The notes: generated from the letters alone by a model not told the origin. 41,946 bases of DNA from Roseobacter sp. HKCCD6576-2 (GCF_013179285.1 NZ_WVNW01000010.1:1-41946), one strand, 5' to 3'; shown: positions 23,619-32,107, numbered from the stretch's first letter. Made by a program: numbers and translations.

Positions 23619-24743
23619 ATGCCGACCCTCAAAGGAATGACCTGGGACCACCCACGCGGCTATGCCTGTCTTGAGGCGGCGTCGGCGCTTTATGAAACCC
23701 AGACCGGTATCTCGATTTCTTGGGATCGCCGCAGCCTTCAGGCCTTCGCCGACGCGCCGATTGAGGCGTTGGCCCGCGACTACGATCTGATCGTGTTGGA
23801 TCACCCCCATGTCGGCCTGATCGCCGAAAGCGGGAGCCTGAGCCCTCTGACGATGCCAGAGGAAGCGGCAGAGAGTTCCATCGGCGGAAGCCTGGAAAGC
23901 TACCATTGGCGCGGCCAGCTCTGGGCCTATCCAATTGACGCGGCCAGCCAGGTCGCCGTCCGTCGACCCGATCTTTGCGCCGAGCCTTTGACGCATTGGG
24001 ACGAACTGCTGCGGGCCGATCACCGGGAATTTCGGCTCGTCACCCCGCTTTTGCCGGTCGATGCCTTCGACATGATGATGACACTGGTCGCCAGCCGGGG
24101 GGAAGAGGATCTGCCCGTCTCAGAGACGGAGTTTGTCTCTCAGGCCAACGGCCTTCTGGCGCTCAAAGTCCTTAAGACACTCTACCGGCTTGGCCCCCCT
24201 GAGGCCGTCACCTGGAACCCAATCCGTGTGCTGGAGATGATGGCCACAACCGATGACTTCGCCCAAAGCCCCTGTCTCTTCGGCTATATCAACTATGCCA
24301 AGCTCGGGTTTCGGCCACATATGTTGGAGTATTGCCATTTGCCCATTTTCGCCGATTACGAGCGCCGGCGCGGCATTCTCGGCGGCGCCGGGATTGGTGT
24401 CTCGGCGCAGAGTGCGTCGGAGGAGGAGGCCATGGGTTTCGCCAGATGGGTCGCGTCCGAACCCGTCCAATCGGGCGTCTATCTGGAGCATGATGGCCAG
24501 CCCGCACATCGCGCAACTTGGGAGCGGATGGGGGGCGATCCACGCTACACAGGATTCCTAACAGGCGCACGGGCGACGATGGAGGCCGCTTGGACCCGCC
24601 CCCGCGCGCCTTGGTTTCTGGGCTTTGTCGATGCCGTTTGCGAGATCATGCCCTCCTTCTTCCTCAATGACCGGTCAGAGGAGGCGTTCCTGCGCGACGT
24701 CAACGCGCTCTACCGAAAATACCGAGATTGGGAGGCCGCATGA
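23619..24743 (+). CDS. family 1 extracellular solute-binding protein-like, no signal peptide
   Basis: A 374-residue protein related to carbohydrate ABC-transporter binding proteins (LKGMTWDHPRGY start; DLIVLDHPHVGLIAESGSL; LWAYPIDAASQVAVRRPDL; FGYINYAKLGF). It begins directly with the mature-type fold and has no hydrophobic leader or lipobox, and no ABC permease or ATPase gene is nearby. A small subfamily of such leaderless proteins exists; whether they are exported otherwise or act as cytosolic sugar-binding sensors is not known to me. First gene after operator copy 1; an upstream AAGGAA is farther than ideal from the ATG. ATGA-coupled to the next SDR. Confidence 0.75.
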   Translation: MPTLKGMTWDHPRGYACLEAASALYETQTGISISWDRRSLQAFADAPIEALARDYDLIVLDHPHVGLIAESGSLSPLTMPEEAAESSIGGSLESYHWRGQLWAYPIDAASQVAVRRPDLCAEPLTHWDELLRADHREFRLVTPLLPVDAFDMMMTLVASRGEEDLPVSETEFVSQANGLLALKVLKTLYRLGPPEAVTWNPIRVLEMMATTDDFAQSPCLFGYINYAKLGFRPHMLEYCHLPIFADYERRRGILGGAGIGVSAQSASEEEAMGFARWVASEPVQSGVYLEHDGQPAHRATWERMGGDPRYTGFLTGARATMEAAWTRPRAPWFLGFVDAVCEIMPSFFLNDRSEEAFLRDVNALYRKYRDWEAA

Positions 24744-25456
24744 AGATCGCCGTCATCACTGGGGGTAACAAAGGGCTGGGCCTAGCCCAGACGTGCCGGT
24801 TCCTAGAGGCCGGGTTCCGCGTCTATGTCGTCGCGCGGTCCGAGGGTGAGATCGACACCTTATCGGGAGAGGTGCGCTTCACCACGACCGACCTCATGAA
24901 CTGGCGCGATACCTCGTATCTCGATACCATTCATACTGCGGAGGGCCACATTGATGTCCTGGTCAACAATGCCGGGATGCATCTAAAAAAGCCGGTTTGG
25001 GAGGTGGCGACGCAGGAGTTGGACGAGCGGCTCGATATCAATGTCAAAGCCGTGTTTGCCGCCTGCGGGCGCTACGTCGCGCTTCAGAAAGACCAGGGCG
25101 GTGCGATTGTGAACATTTCGTCGATGGGTGGCCTCCTAGCCCTGCCCTTCGCAGCCGCCTACGTGACGGCGAAGACGGCGGTCATCGGCCTGACCCGCTC
25201 GGTCGCGGTGGATGGCGCCGAATTCGGCATCCGCTGCAACGCCGTGGCGCCTGGCTTCATCGACACCGACATGACCCGCGCGATCTTCGAGAAAGACCCG
25301 GAACGGCGGACCAAGATCGAAGGACGCATCCCGGGCGGCGAATTTGGCCGCCCAGAGGATGTGGCCAACGCCGTGTTCTTCCTCGCTTCCGATCAGGCGG
25401 CCCATATCAATGGCGTGGTCCTGCCGGTCGATGGCGGCTTTTCCATCGGGTTTTGA
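24740..25456 (+). CDS. SDR-family oxidoreductase
   Basis: A 238-residue short-chain dehydrogenase: TGGNKGLG cofactor loop, NNAGMH, catalytic Ser in NISSMGG, Y-V-T-A-K, and the late motif PVDGGFSIGF. ATG at 24740 follows GGGAGG and overlaps the previous stop; a frame extension of four codons upstream is ignored. Likely a sugar- or hydroxyacid-active dehydrogenase acting with the zinc dehydrogenase and kinase downstream. Confidence 0.88.
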   Translation: MKIAVITGGNKGLGLAQTCRFLEAGFRVYVVARSEGEIDTLSGEVRFTTTDLMNWRDTSYLDTIHTAEGHIDVLVNNAGMHLKKPVWEVATQELDERLDINVKAVFAACGRYVALQKDQGGAIVNISSMGGLLALPFAAAYVTAKTAVIGLTRSVAVDGAEFGIRCNAVAPGFIDTDMTRAIFEKDPERRTKIEGRIPGGEFGRPEDVANAVFFLASDQAAHINGVVLPVDGGFSIGF

Positions 25457-25457
25457 G

Positions 25458-26474
25458 ATGTACGCGAAATCCCTGCTCACCAAGGCCCGGCAGATCGACA
25501 TCGAAGAGGCCGAAATGCCCGACGAGATCGCACCGGATCAGATCCGCCTGCGCCTGGCCACGGCCAGCATTTGTGGCACCGACATGCATTATTTTCGGCA
25601 TTTCGCGAATGCTGGGTTTGCGCTGGATTACCCCGTGACGCTTGGGCATGAGGCCTGCGCTTGGGTGGAGGACGCCAATGGCCACGACTTTGAGTTCGGG
25701 CAGTTGGTGGCGATCAACCCGGTCATCAACTGCGGGACCTGCGAGAACTGCCAGACGGGCGACATCAATATGTGCCCCACCAAACGCTTCCCCGGATCGG
25801 CCACCACCAAACCCCATATCGACGGGTTTTTCCGAGAGCGTTTCGACTTCCCCGCGCGCTGCTGCCATAGCGTTGCCAAGGGCGTCGCGCCCAATCATCT
25901 GACCTTCGCCGAACCGCTCGCCTGCGCGATGCATTCGGTCAACCGCGCCGGGGTGCAGATAGGTCAACGGGTGCTGGTGACGGGCTGCGGACCAATGGGG
26001 CTGTTGGCGGTGGTGAGTTCCGTGGCAAAGGGGGCGGAGGTCGAGGTCACCGATCTAAAGCCTGAAGCCATCGCGGCGGCGGAGGCTGTGAGCGCCAAGG
26101 GCGGTTATGTGATTGGCCAGACCGCCCCGCCTGACAGCGCCTATGACGTGGTGATCGAAGCCAGCGGGTCGCCTCACGCTTATAACCAGGCGCTGTTCGC
26201 TGTGCGCAAACAAGGCGTGATCGGGGTTCTTTCGCTGATCCAACCCTCCGAAGTGCCGATCAACCTCCATCTGAACGCGCTTAAAGAGGTCTCGTCGGTT
26301 GGCTCGATCCTCTTCACCCATGAATTCGCTGAGGCCGTCGATTTGATCGAGCGTGGGACCGTCGATTTCGAGGCGATCACGGCGGCGCGTTTCCCGATCT
26401 CAGAGACCCAAGCCGCCTGCGACATGATGGCCGATCGGCGGGCCGTGGGCAAAGTCCTGATAACACCGGCATGA
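25458..26474 (+). CDS. zinc-dependent alcohol dehydrogenase, L-idonate 5-dehydrogenase-like
   Basis: A 338-residue medium-chain dehydrogenase. Catalytic zinc ligands C39 (SICGTD), H64 and E65 (LGHEA); structural zinc cysteines C92, C95, C98 and C106 (NCGTCENCQTGDINMC). Cofactor loop GCGPMGLLAV (G-x-G-x-x-G) with acidic D after the next strand (VTDLKPEA). The spacing resembles L-idonate 5-dehydrogenase and related polyol dehydrogenases. The start at 25458 begins one base after the SDR stop; a longer frame upstream overlaps that gene and is not family-like. Operates with the PfkB kinase next in line. Confidence 0.88.
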   Translation: MYAKSLLTKARQIDIEEAEMPDEIAPDQIRLRLATASICGTDMHYFRHFANAGFALDYPVTLGHEACAWVEDANGHDFEFGQLVAINPVINCGTCENCQTGDINMCPTKRFPGSATTKPHIDGFFRERFDFPARCCHSVAKGVAPNHLTFAEPLACAMHSVNRAGVQIGQRVLVTGCGPMGLLAVVSSVAKGAEVEVTDLKPEAIAAAEAVSAKGGYVIGQTAPPDSAYDVVIEASGSPHAYNQALFAVRKQGVIGVLSLIQPSEVPINLHLNALKEVSSVGSILFTHEFAEAVDLIERGTVDFEAITAARFPISETQAACDMMADRRAVGKVLITPA

Positions 26475-27379
26475 CTGAGATACTGGCGCTCGGCGAGGCC
26501 CTAATCGAATTCCTGCGCCTGCCCGACCCCGTGGACGGCCGCCCGGCTTATCGCCAAGGCTTTGGTGGCGACACCTCAAGCGCGATCATCGCGGCGGCGC
26601 GGCAGGGGGCCACCACAGGCTATATCAGCGCGGTGGGCGGCGATCCGTTTGGGAAGGAGTTGCTGGCGCTTTGGGCGCGGGAGGGTGTCGATGCCGCCAC
26701 CGTTCTCACCCGCCCGCAGGACCCAACTGGGGTCTATTTTGTCCAACCCCATGCCTCTGGCCGCAGTTTCAGTTACCCCCGCCGCAGCTCGGCGGCAAGC
26801 CTTTATGGCCCCGACGATTTGCCATTAGAAGCCATCCGAAAGGCGTGCATCCTGCATGTCTCAGCGCTCAGCCAGTCGATCAGCCCGACCATGCGTGCCG
26901 CTGTCTCCCGTGCGTGCGAGGTGGCGCGCGAGGCCGGGGTGCTCGTCTCTTTCGACACCAATCTGCGCCTGAACCTCTGGACCTTGGAGGAGGCGCGGGA
27001 GGCGATCTTTGGTCTCCTGCCCTTGGCCGATATCGTGCTACCGAGCGATGACGAGGCCGAGATGCTGCTTGGGACCTCCGATGAAGCCACCATTCTCGAC
27101 CGTTTCGCTGCTTTTGGCGCAGCTCATGTGATCCTGAAACGGGGGGACCGGGGGCCGGTCTTGCGCATGGGCGGCGAAGACACCAGGTTGGATGTGCCGA
27201 AGGTCACAGCGGTCGATTCCACCGGGGCGGGCGACAGTTTCGCCGGGGCCTGGCTGGCCTATTTCCTCGAAACCGGGGATGCCCGCATCGCCGCGGAACG
27301 TGCCGTGATGGTCGCCGCCGACACCGTTAGGGGCTACGGCGCAGTCGACCCGATCCCTTATCGGGCGGATATTCTCTAA
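26471..27379 (+). CDS. PfkB-family sugar kinase, 2-keto-3-deoxygluconate kinase-like
   Basis: A 302-residue ribokinase-family enzyme that phosphorylates a sugar or sugar acid. N-terminal LALGEALIEFLR and FGGDTSSAIIAAARQG (substrate-binding G-G-D), mid-region SFDTNLRLNLW as in KdgK, and the C-terminal catalytic loop VDSTGAGDSFAGAWLA with the base Asp. Last gene of its operon, ATGA-coupled to the dehydrogenase. Together with SDR and IdnD-like enzymes it suggests a sugar-acid route leading toward 2-keto-3-deoxy-gluconate 6-phosphate; an aldolase is not in the window. Its TAA overlaps the stop of the convergent gene. Confidence 0.88.
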   Translation: MTEILALGEALIEFLRLPDPVDGRPAYRQGFGGDTSSAIIAAARQGATTGYISAVGGDPFGKELLALWAREGVDAATVLTRPQDPTGVYFVQPHASGRSFSYPRRSSAASLYGPDDLPLEAIRKACILHVSALSQSISPTMRAAVSRACEVAREAGVLVSFDTNLRLNLWTLEEAREAIFGLLPLADIVLPSDDEAEMLLGTSDEATILDRFAAFGAAHVILKRGDRGPVLRMGGEDTRLDVPKVTAVDSTGAGDSFAGAWLAYFLETGDARIAAERAVMVAADTVRGYGAVDPIPYRADIL

Positions 27380-27672
27380 CCCCACAGCCTTTCTGACGCG
27401 ATCCGTGCACCCTCGGCCAGGGTAGCGAGCTTCGCCCAGACCACCCGGTTCTCCACCTCGGTCTTATAGATTGCCTGGCTGGAAAATCCGCAATCAGTGG
27501 AGGCGATAACATTCTTGCGCTCGCAGCGATCGGCAAATCGAATGATCCGTTCGGCAATGTAGTCCGGATGCTCCACCACGCTTGAGGCATGGGTGATGAC
27601 GCCCGGCAGGTCGTGCGGACGCGGCAGGCTGCCGACATGGGTTGTCAGGATGCGGTTCTTGCTGGTTCTCAT
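27376..27672 (-). pseudogene. MetE-like methyltransferase with large internal in-frame deletion
   Basis: Only 98 residues. The first 22 (KNRILTTHVGSLPRPHDL) are the N-terminus of a cobalamin-independent methionine-synthase-like protein; the rest (VVEHPDYIAERIIRFAD, VIASTDCGFSS, VWAKLATLAEGARIASERLWG) is its C-terminus with the zinc-ligand Cys. Intact relatives are about 370-400 residues, so roughly 280 residues are missing between Asp21-Leu22 and Pro23, yet the frame is kept. It lacks most of the barrel and is very unlikely to be active. Last gene of the CoA-transferase operon; the stop overlaps that of the convergent kinase. Confidence 0.75.
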
Positions 27673-27699
27673 AGCGTCCTCCCTCCGGCGCGTTGGCAG

Positions 27700-28089
27700 T
27701 CAGGGCATCTCTTCGAGAGGGAAATCGATGTGCAGATGGTTGCCGTCGCAGTCGTTGAGATTGATCTGCACCAGCCCGACCTCGGCCACCTCGAACGGTG
27801 TGTAGTCAATCTGTCGGCGGGCGAGATGGTTCTGAAACTCATCCAGACCGGTGGCGCGGAAGGCGATATGCTCCAGTGCCGGAACTACATCCGCGCCCGG
27901 TCGGTGCACATTCGGCGCATCAACCAGATGCAAGATCGCCTGATCACCCAGATAGAGCCAGAGGCCCTCCACCCCCAGGCCATCCGGCCGGGGGCCGATA
28001 CGCAGGCCTAAGATGTCCCCATACCACTCGGCCAGGCGCGCGGTGTCTTCGCTGTGAATATTGATGTGGTCGAAGGCGTGGAGCGGCAT
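27700..28089 (-). CDS. VOC-family (glyoxalase/dioxygenase fold) protein
   Basis: A 129-residue single-module vicinal-oxygen-chelate protein. It begins LHAFDHINIHSEDTARLAEWYGDILGL, with the first metal-ligand His, has LEHIAFRATG in the middle and ends INLNDCDGNHLHIDF with a late acidic/His metal site. Members are isomerases, epimerases or dioxygenases. In an operon with CoA-pathway enzymes an epimerase-like or lactoylglutathione-lyase-like role is possible; no specific one is proven. Confidence 0.85.
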   Translation of the reverse strand: MPLHAFDHINIHSEDTARLAEWYGDILGLRIGPRPDGLGVEGLWLYLGDQAILHLVDAPNVHRPGADVVPALEHIAFRATGLDEFQNHLARRQIDYTPFEVAEVGLVQINLNDCDGNHLHIDFPLEEMP

Positions 28090-28098
28090 CGGCTGTCT

Positions 28099-29055
28099 TT
28101 AATCTCGGTCTAATTCGCGGTTGATTTTGACCCGCCGGACGATCTCGGCATCCCGTTTCGCTTTGAAAGCGTCAGGGTCGCGGGTGGTCCAGTCATAGAA
28201 CCCTTCCCCGGATTTCATACCGAGTTTGCCTTCGGCGAAAAGCGTGCCCACCGGCGTCTCACCGGGATCGGCGGCATTCGACAGATCCGCCCAAACCGCC
28301 TTGGCCGCGTCTGAATTGATCAGGTCGAGCCCGGCCAGATCGGCGTGTTCGAACGCCCCCATGGCGGGTAGACGGCTGGCATAGCCCACTTTCAGGATCG
28401 TGTCGCAGGCCTCGACGGTGACCAGCCCTTGGCCGACCAGCGCGGCGAACTCGCGCAGCACCGCGTGCTGGATGCGCGCCCAGAGAAATCCGGGAATGTC
28501 GGGGCAGAGGACCGGGGTCTTGCCGGTGTCCATCAGTATTGCGGTGGTGAACGCAGTGGTGCGGTCGGCGGTGGCTTTGCCCGGCACGACCTCGACCAGT
28601 TCCACCAAATGAGCGGGCTGAGCGTAGTGAGCGACACAGAAATTCTCAGGCTGGGCCAATGCCGATTGGATATCGCTGGCTGAAAGCGCCGAGGTGGTTG
28701 AAGACAGGACCGCTTCCGGCGCGGCTACGCCTTCGGCCCGGCTCAGCAAGTCCTGTTTGACGATCAGATCCTCCGCCGCGGCCTCGATAACAAACCCGGC
28801 CCCGGCCACGGCGGCGCCCATGCCGGTCTGCACACCGATCCGCCCCAGAACCGCTTGCCGATCGGCGGGCGCAACCAGCCCCTCACGGCTCAGAAAGTCG
28901 AACCCGTCGCCGCAGCGCTCCAAGGCCGCTTCCAGGCTCTCTGCCTGGCGCGCCCAAAGCCGCACCTCCGCCCCGCCAAGGGCGAGCGAAAGCGCAATCT
29001 GCGCGCCCATGGTGCCAGCACCGAGCACCGCACAGACCGGCCGATCACCCGACAT
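28099..29055 (-). CDS. 3-hydroxyacyl-CoA dehydrogenase family protein
   Basis: A 318-residue NAD-dependent dehydrogenase. GAGTMG at residues 12-17 is the cofactor loop; the catalytic segment reads AHYAQPAHLVELVEVVPG, where the usual H-F-F-N-P becomes H-Y-A-Q-P (Asn replaced by Gln). C-terminal helical domain with PGFLWARIQHAVLREFAALV and GMKSGEGFYDW. Such single-domain members include L-carnitine and 3-hydroxybutyryl-CoA dehydrogenases; the Q-P variant suggests a non-CoA or unusual substrate. Its start overlaps the MBL gene's end by 11 bases. Confidence 0.87.
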   Translation of the reverse strand: MSGDRPVCAVLGAGTMGAQIALSLALGGAEVRLWARQAESLEAALERCGDGFDFLSREGLVAPADRQAVLGRIGVQTGMGAAVAGAGFVIEAAAEDLIVKQDLLSRAEGVAAPEAVLSSTTSALSASDIQSALAQPENFCVAHYAQPAHLVELVEVVPGKATADRTTAFTTAILMDTGKTPVLCPDIPGFLWARIQHAVLREFAALVGQGLVTVEACDTILKVGYASRLPAMGAFEHADLAGLDLINSDAAKAVWADLSNAADPGETPVGTLFAEGKLGMKSGEGFYDWTTRDPDAFKAKRDAEIVRRVKINRELDRD

Positions 29056-30010
29056 AATGCCAGCCGTCCCTTCTCTGCTCCGCCAAGCCTTTGGCCGCGA
29101 AATCCTTCAGGCTTGCGTCAATCGACACCAGCGCCCGCCATTCCCGCACCATGTTCTGGTCGTCGCAGCATTTGTCGCGCAACTCGCCAAAACTGATCCC
29201 CGGATTGGCCGTCATATGCGTGACCATCGAGGTCTCCACCTGATCCACCCGCCGTCGGCAATCGTTCACCAATTCCACCGTCTCGGCGGCGGTTTTTACC
29301 TCGTCATGTGCAAACAACACCGCTTGGACGTCGCGCTTGCACAGGAACCGTTCGATCTTGTCGAAGGTCGCGCGCATGACATTGGGGTCTTCGTAAAGGT
29401 AGAGCACCGGGTTGAAGGGTGGCAAAAGTGGGTCGGCGATGACCAGGGTTTTTGTGGAGCGTTCAAAAAACCCGACCTCTGCCATAGAATGGCCGAACAC
29501 CTCGACCACCTCCAACTCCACCCCGCCGCCCAGGTCGATCACGTCGCCATCTTTGATGAATTGCTCAATCGGCCCTTCGACCGGCCCCATCCAATCCAGA
29601 TACTCCGCATTCAGATCGAAATGCTCGCCCTCAGGGAAGGCATGAACGATGGCCTTGGCGTTCAGCATATTGTCGGCCACACGGTCGGCGCGCCCCGCAT
29701 GGCCCAGAATGGTGCAGCCGGTCTCGGCCTTGAGCCAGCCGTTATTGCCCACATGGTCCATATGCTCATGGGTCAGAAGCAACAGGTCAAGGTCGCTGTA
29801 AGCCAACCCCAGCTCCTCAAATGCCTGTTTCAGGTCACCCAGGCCCCCATAAAGCCCGCTGTCGATTAATGCGATTTTCTCCGCGCCGCGCACGAAGAAC
29901 ACCCGCGTCGCGGTCTTGCCCTCATGATCGCCGGGCAGGCCCATGGAGACGACCGCGAAAGGGCCAGATTGGTGAGAGATGACGGATTTTGCCATGTTTG
30001 TTTGCCTCAT
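29045..30010 (-). CDS. metallo-beta-lactamase-fold hydrolase
   Basis: A 321-residue MBL-fold protein. The binuclear metal site is complete: T-H81-E-H83-M-D85-H86, a later FGHSMAEVGFF His and ADPLLPP Asp, and FAHDE His. After the MBL domain (to about 235) a C-terminal region of roughly 85 residues (DQVETSMVTHMTANPGISF) resembles the helical tail of glyoxalase II-like thioesterases. Acting beside CoA-transferase, hydratase and dehydrogenase, it may hydrolyse a CoA thioester. ATG at 30010 overlaps the hydratase stop; an alternative ATG lies 15 bases downstream. Confidence 0.86.
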   Translation of the reverse strand: MRQTNMAKSVISHQSGPFAVVSMGLPGDHEGKTATRVFFVRGAEKIALIDSGLYGGLGDLKQAFEELGLAYSDLDLLLLTHEHMDHVGNNGWLKAETGCTILGHAGRADRVADNMLNAKAIVHAFPEGEHFDLNAEYLDWMGPVEGPIEQFIKDGDVIDLGGGVELEVVEVFGHSMAEVGFFERSTKTLVIADPLLPPFNPVLYLYEDPNVMRATFDKIERFLCKRDVQAVLFAHDEVKTAAETVELVNDCRRRVDQVETSMVTHMTANPGISFGELRDKCCDDQNMVREWRALVSIDASLKDFAAKGLAEQRRDGWHYVG

Positions 30011-30801
30011 TGTCCTTTAAAGTCCGGGTCGCGTTTTTCCATGAAGGCCGCGATGCCCTCCTTGCCGTCCTCGGTGGCGAAAAGCGCCCCCAAGACGCGC
30101 TGTTCCATGGTCAGACCAGCCGAGAGCGCCGTATCGAGCCCGTCATCGACCACCCGCTTGGCCTCGGAGAGCGCCACGGGCGCCATGGTGGCCAGGCTTT
30201 CGGCGAATTCCAGAGCACGCGGCATCAGCGCCTCGGGCGCACAGGCCTCAAGCGCGGCGCCATACTCCACTGCCTCCGCCGCCGTGATCATCCGGCCCGT
30301 CATCAGTAATTCCTTGGCCCGCATCGCGCCCACTAGGCGCGGCAGCCGCTGTGTCCCCCCGCCGCCGGGCAGAAGGCCGAGCTTGATTTCCGGCAGGCCC
30401 AGCTTGGTCTTTTCGTTCACGAAGATGAAGTCGCAACACATGGCCAATTCGAACCCGCCGCCAAGCGCATAGCCATTGACCGCGCAAATCGTGGCCTGGG
30501 GCAGGCCCGCTATGGCGTCGAAGGTTTGGCGGGAGCGGCGCTGGAACCCGTCGAACACGGTCTGACCCGCCCCGTGATAGCCCGCTATATCGGCGCCTGC
30601 GACAAAGCCGCGCCCGGTGCCGGTCAGCATCAAGACCCGGACCTCATCCCGCCGCCCGTAAAGGCCCTGTACATAGGTGCCCAACGCCTCCATGGTCTCG
30701 AAATTGAGCGCGCCCAGCGCTTCCTCGCGATCCACCCGCAGAACCTCAATTGGGCCGCGGCGGTCCAGCGCCAGGTTGGGATGCAGCCGCTCCTCACTCA
30801 T
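30007..30801 (-). CDS. enoyl-CoA hydratase/isomerase
   Basis: A 264-residue crotonase-family protein. The oxyanion-hole strand reads GFVAGADIAGYHG (A-G-A-D-I) and the second oxyanion segment NGYALGGGFELAMCCDF; the catalytic Glu is in LPEIKLGLLPGGGGTQRLPRLVG. Complete and close to consensus. Hydrates a 2-enoyl-CoA, placing it between the CoA-transferase that makes the thioester and the hydroxyacyl-CoA dehydrogenase. Overlaps both neighbours by four bases. Confidence 0.9.
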   Translation of the reverse strand: MSEERLHPNLALDRRGPIEVLRVDREEALGALNFETMEALGTYVQGLYGRRDEVRVLMLTGTGRGFVAGADIAGYHGAGQTVFDGFQRRSRQTFDAIAGLPQATICAVNGYALGGGFELAMCCDFIFVNEKTKLGLPEIKLGLLPGGGGTQRLPRLVGAMRAKELLMTGRMITAAEAVEYGAALEACAPEALMPRALEFAESLATMAPVALSEAKRVVDDGLDTALSAGLTMEQRVLGALFATEDGKEGIAAFMEKRDPDFKGQ

Positions 30802-31985
30802 CCGATGGCCCCCGTTTCGCGCAGGTCCGAAACCCGCTCGACATCCAGGAATTCGCCCAGAACCTCGTCGGTATGTTCCCCCACCTGCGGCGGGACAAAC
30901 CGTAGGCTGGCCGGGGTTTCGCTGAAGATCACAGGGCTGGCGATGGCACGGATGCCGCCCGCTTTAGGATGGTCCATCTCCACCAGCCGTGGAGAGTTCA
31001 GGCGCACGAGCTCCTCCATCGCCTCTGCCGAGCTGCGGATCGGGGCGGACCACACATCGGCCTCGCCGAACAGCACCATGATCTCTTCGGTGGTCATTTT
31101 GCGCGTGCTCTCATCGATCCTCAGCTTCGCTGCATCCCGCTCCGCCCAGGCATCCATCTTTGCCAGCCCTGGGTCTCCCAGAAGCGGCCCCAGCTTACCC
31201 AGAGGGCACATGGCGATCGCCACCCAGCCATCGGCGGTTGGATGCGCCCCATAAGGCGCGTCGTTCCAGCAGGATGCGACACCCGCCTCAGACCGCTCCA
31301 GCGTGATATCCTGATTCAGGACAGCGAAATTCTCCTGCCCCATCATGTTGAGCGTGGCGGAATAGAGATTGGTTTCGACCTTCTGGCCCACCGCGTGCCG
31401 GTCCCGCGCGATCAGCGCCCCGAGGATACCGATGGCCAACGCCTGGCTCGCCGCGAAATCGGCAACCGGTGTGCCGCAATTGGTGGGCGGGTCGCCCCTC
31501 CGGCCGGTATTCATCATCAGCCCCGACATCGCCTGGATCAGCAGATCCTGCCCCGGCATCCCTTGCTCAGCCATCCAACTGCCTGCGCCCCAGCCGGAGC
31601 CGCTGGCATAGATGATCTTGGGGTTCGCGGCCCGGAAATCCTCGTATCCGAGGCCGAGGCGCTCCATGACACCAGTGCGGAAGTTCTCGGCCACCACGTC
31701 GCAGCTTTTCGCCATTTCCAGAAGCAGCGCGCGCCCCTCTGGGTGTTTGAGGTCCACCGCCACCGAGCGCTTGTTGCGGTTAAAGGCATGGAACGCCGCG
31801 CTGTCGCCACCGACAAATTGCCCGATCATCGGCATCGCGCGCATCCACTCACCTTTGCCAGGGCGCTCTATCTTGACGACATCGGCCCCTATATCGGCCA
31901 GCGTCTGGGTGCAAAGGGGGCCCAGCATCATCTGGGTGAAGTCCAGAACACGAATACCATCCAGAGCTTGCGGCGTATCAGCCAT
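30798..31985 (-). CDS. CaiB/BaiF-family (class III) CoA-transferase
   Basis: A 395-residue type III CoA-transferase, moving CoA between carboxylic acids. Begins ALDGIRVLDFTQMMLGPLCTQTLADIGADVVKIERPGKGE, with the family's GP and GADVIKVE-like motif; FNRNKRSVAVDLKHPEGR and the active-site region GTPVADFAAS (catalytic Asp) follow. ATG at 31985 has AGTGAGGA six bases upstream; the longer open frame up to 32042 would run through the operator and is rejected. First gene of a six-gene operon directly under operator copy 2. Confidence 0.9.
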   Translation of the reverse strand: MADTPQALDGIRVLDFTQMMLGPLCTQTLADIGADVVKIERPGKGEWMRAMPMIGQFVGGDSAAFHAFNRNKRSVAVDLKHPEGRALLLEMAKSCDVVAENFRTGVMERLGLGYEDFRAANPKIIYASGSGWGAGSWMAEQGMPGQDLLIQAMSGLMMNTGRRGDPPTNCGTPVADFAASQALAIGILGALIARDRHAVGQKVETNLYSATLNMMGQENFAVLNQDITLERSEAGVASCWNDAPYGAHPTADGWVAIAMCPLGKLGPLLGDPGLAKMDAWAERDAAKLRIDESTRKMTTEEIMVLFGEADVWSAPIRSSAEAMEELVRLNSPRLVEMDHPKAGGIRAIASPVIFSETPASLRFVPPQVGEHTDEVLGEFLDVERVSDLRETGAIG

Positions 31986-32022
31986 CGCAGTCCTCACTTC
32001 TTGATTCCGAATCGTTTTATTA

Positions 32023-32042
32023 TTGGTAATACGATTTACCAA
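32023..32042. promoter_or_regulatory. LacI-type operator, copy 2, in the CoA-transferase/lacI gap
   Basis: TTGGTAA (32023-32029) and TTACCAA (32036-32042) are a perfect inverted repeat with a six-base centre; the core TGGTAA-N6-TTACCA is the same as at 23577-23596. It lies 38 bases from the CoA-transferase ATG and 66 bases from the divergent lacI start, so one repressor could control both. Confidence 0.78.
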
Positions 32043-32107
32043 ATCTATGGCGCGCGCAATATCTATCTGCTAGGCTCCATCGAAACACAGCGTCGAAAGG
32101 GTCCGGT

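Noticed and set aside
31986-32042. Longer CoA-transferase start at 32042.
   Set aside because: It would place coding sequence through the LacI operator; ATG 31985 has a good Shine-Dalgarno and begins the conserved domain.
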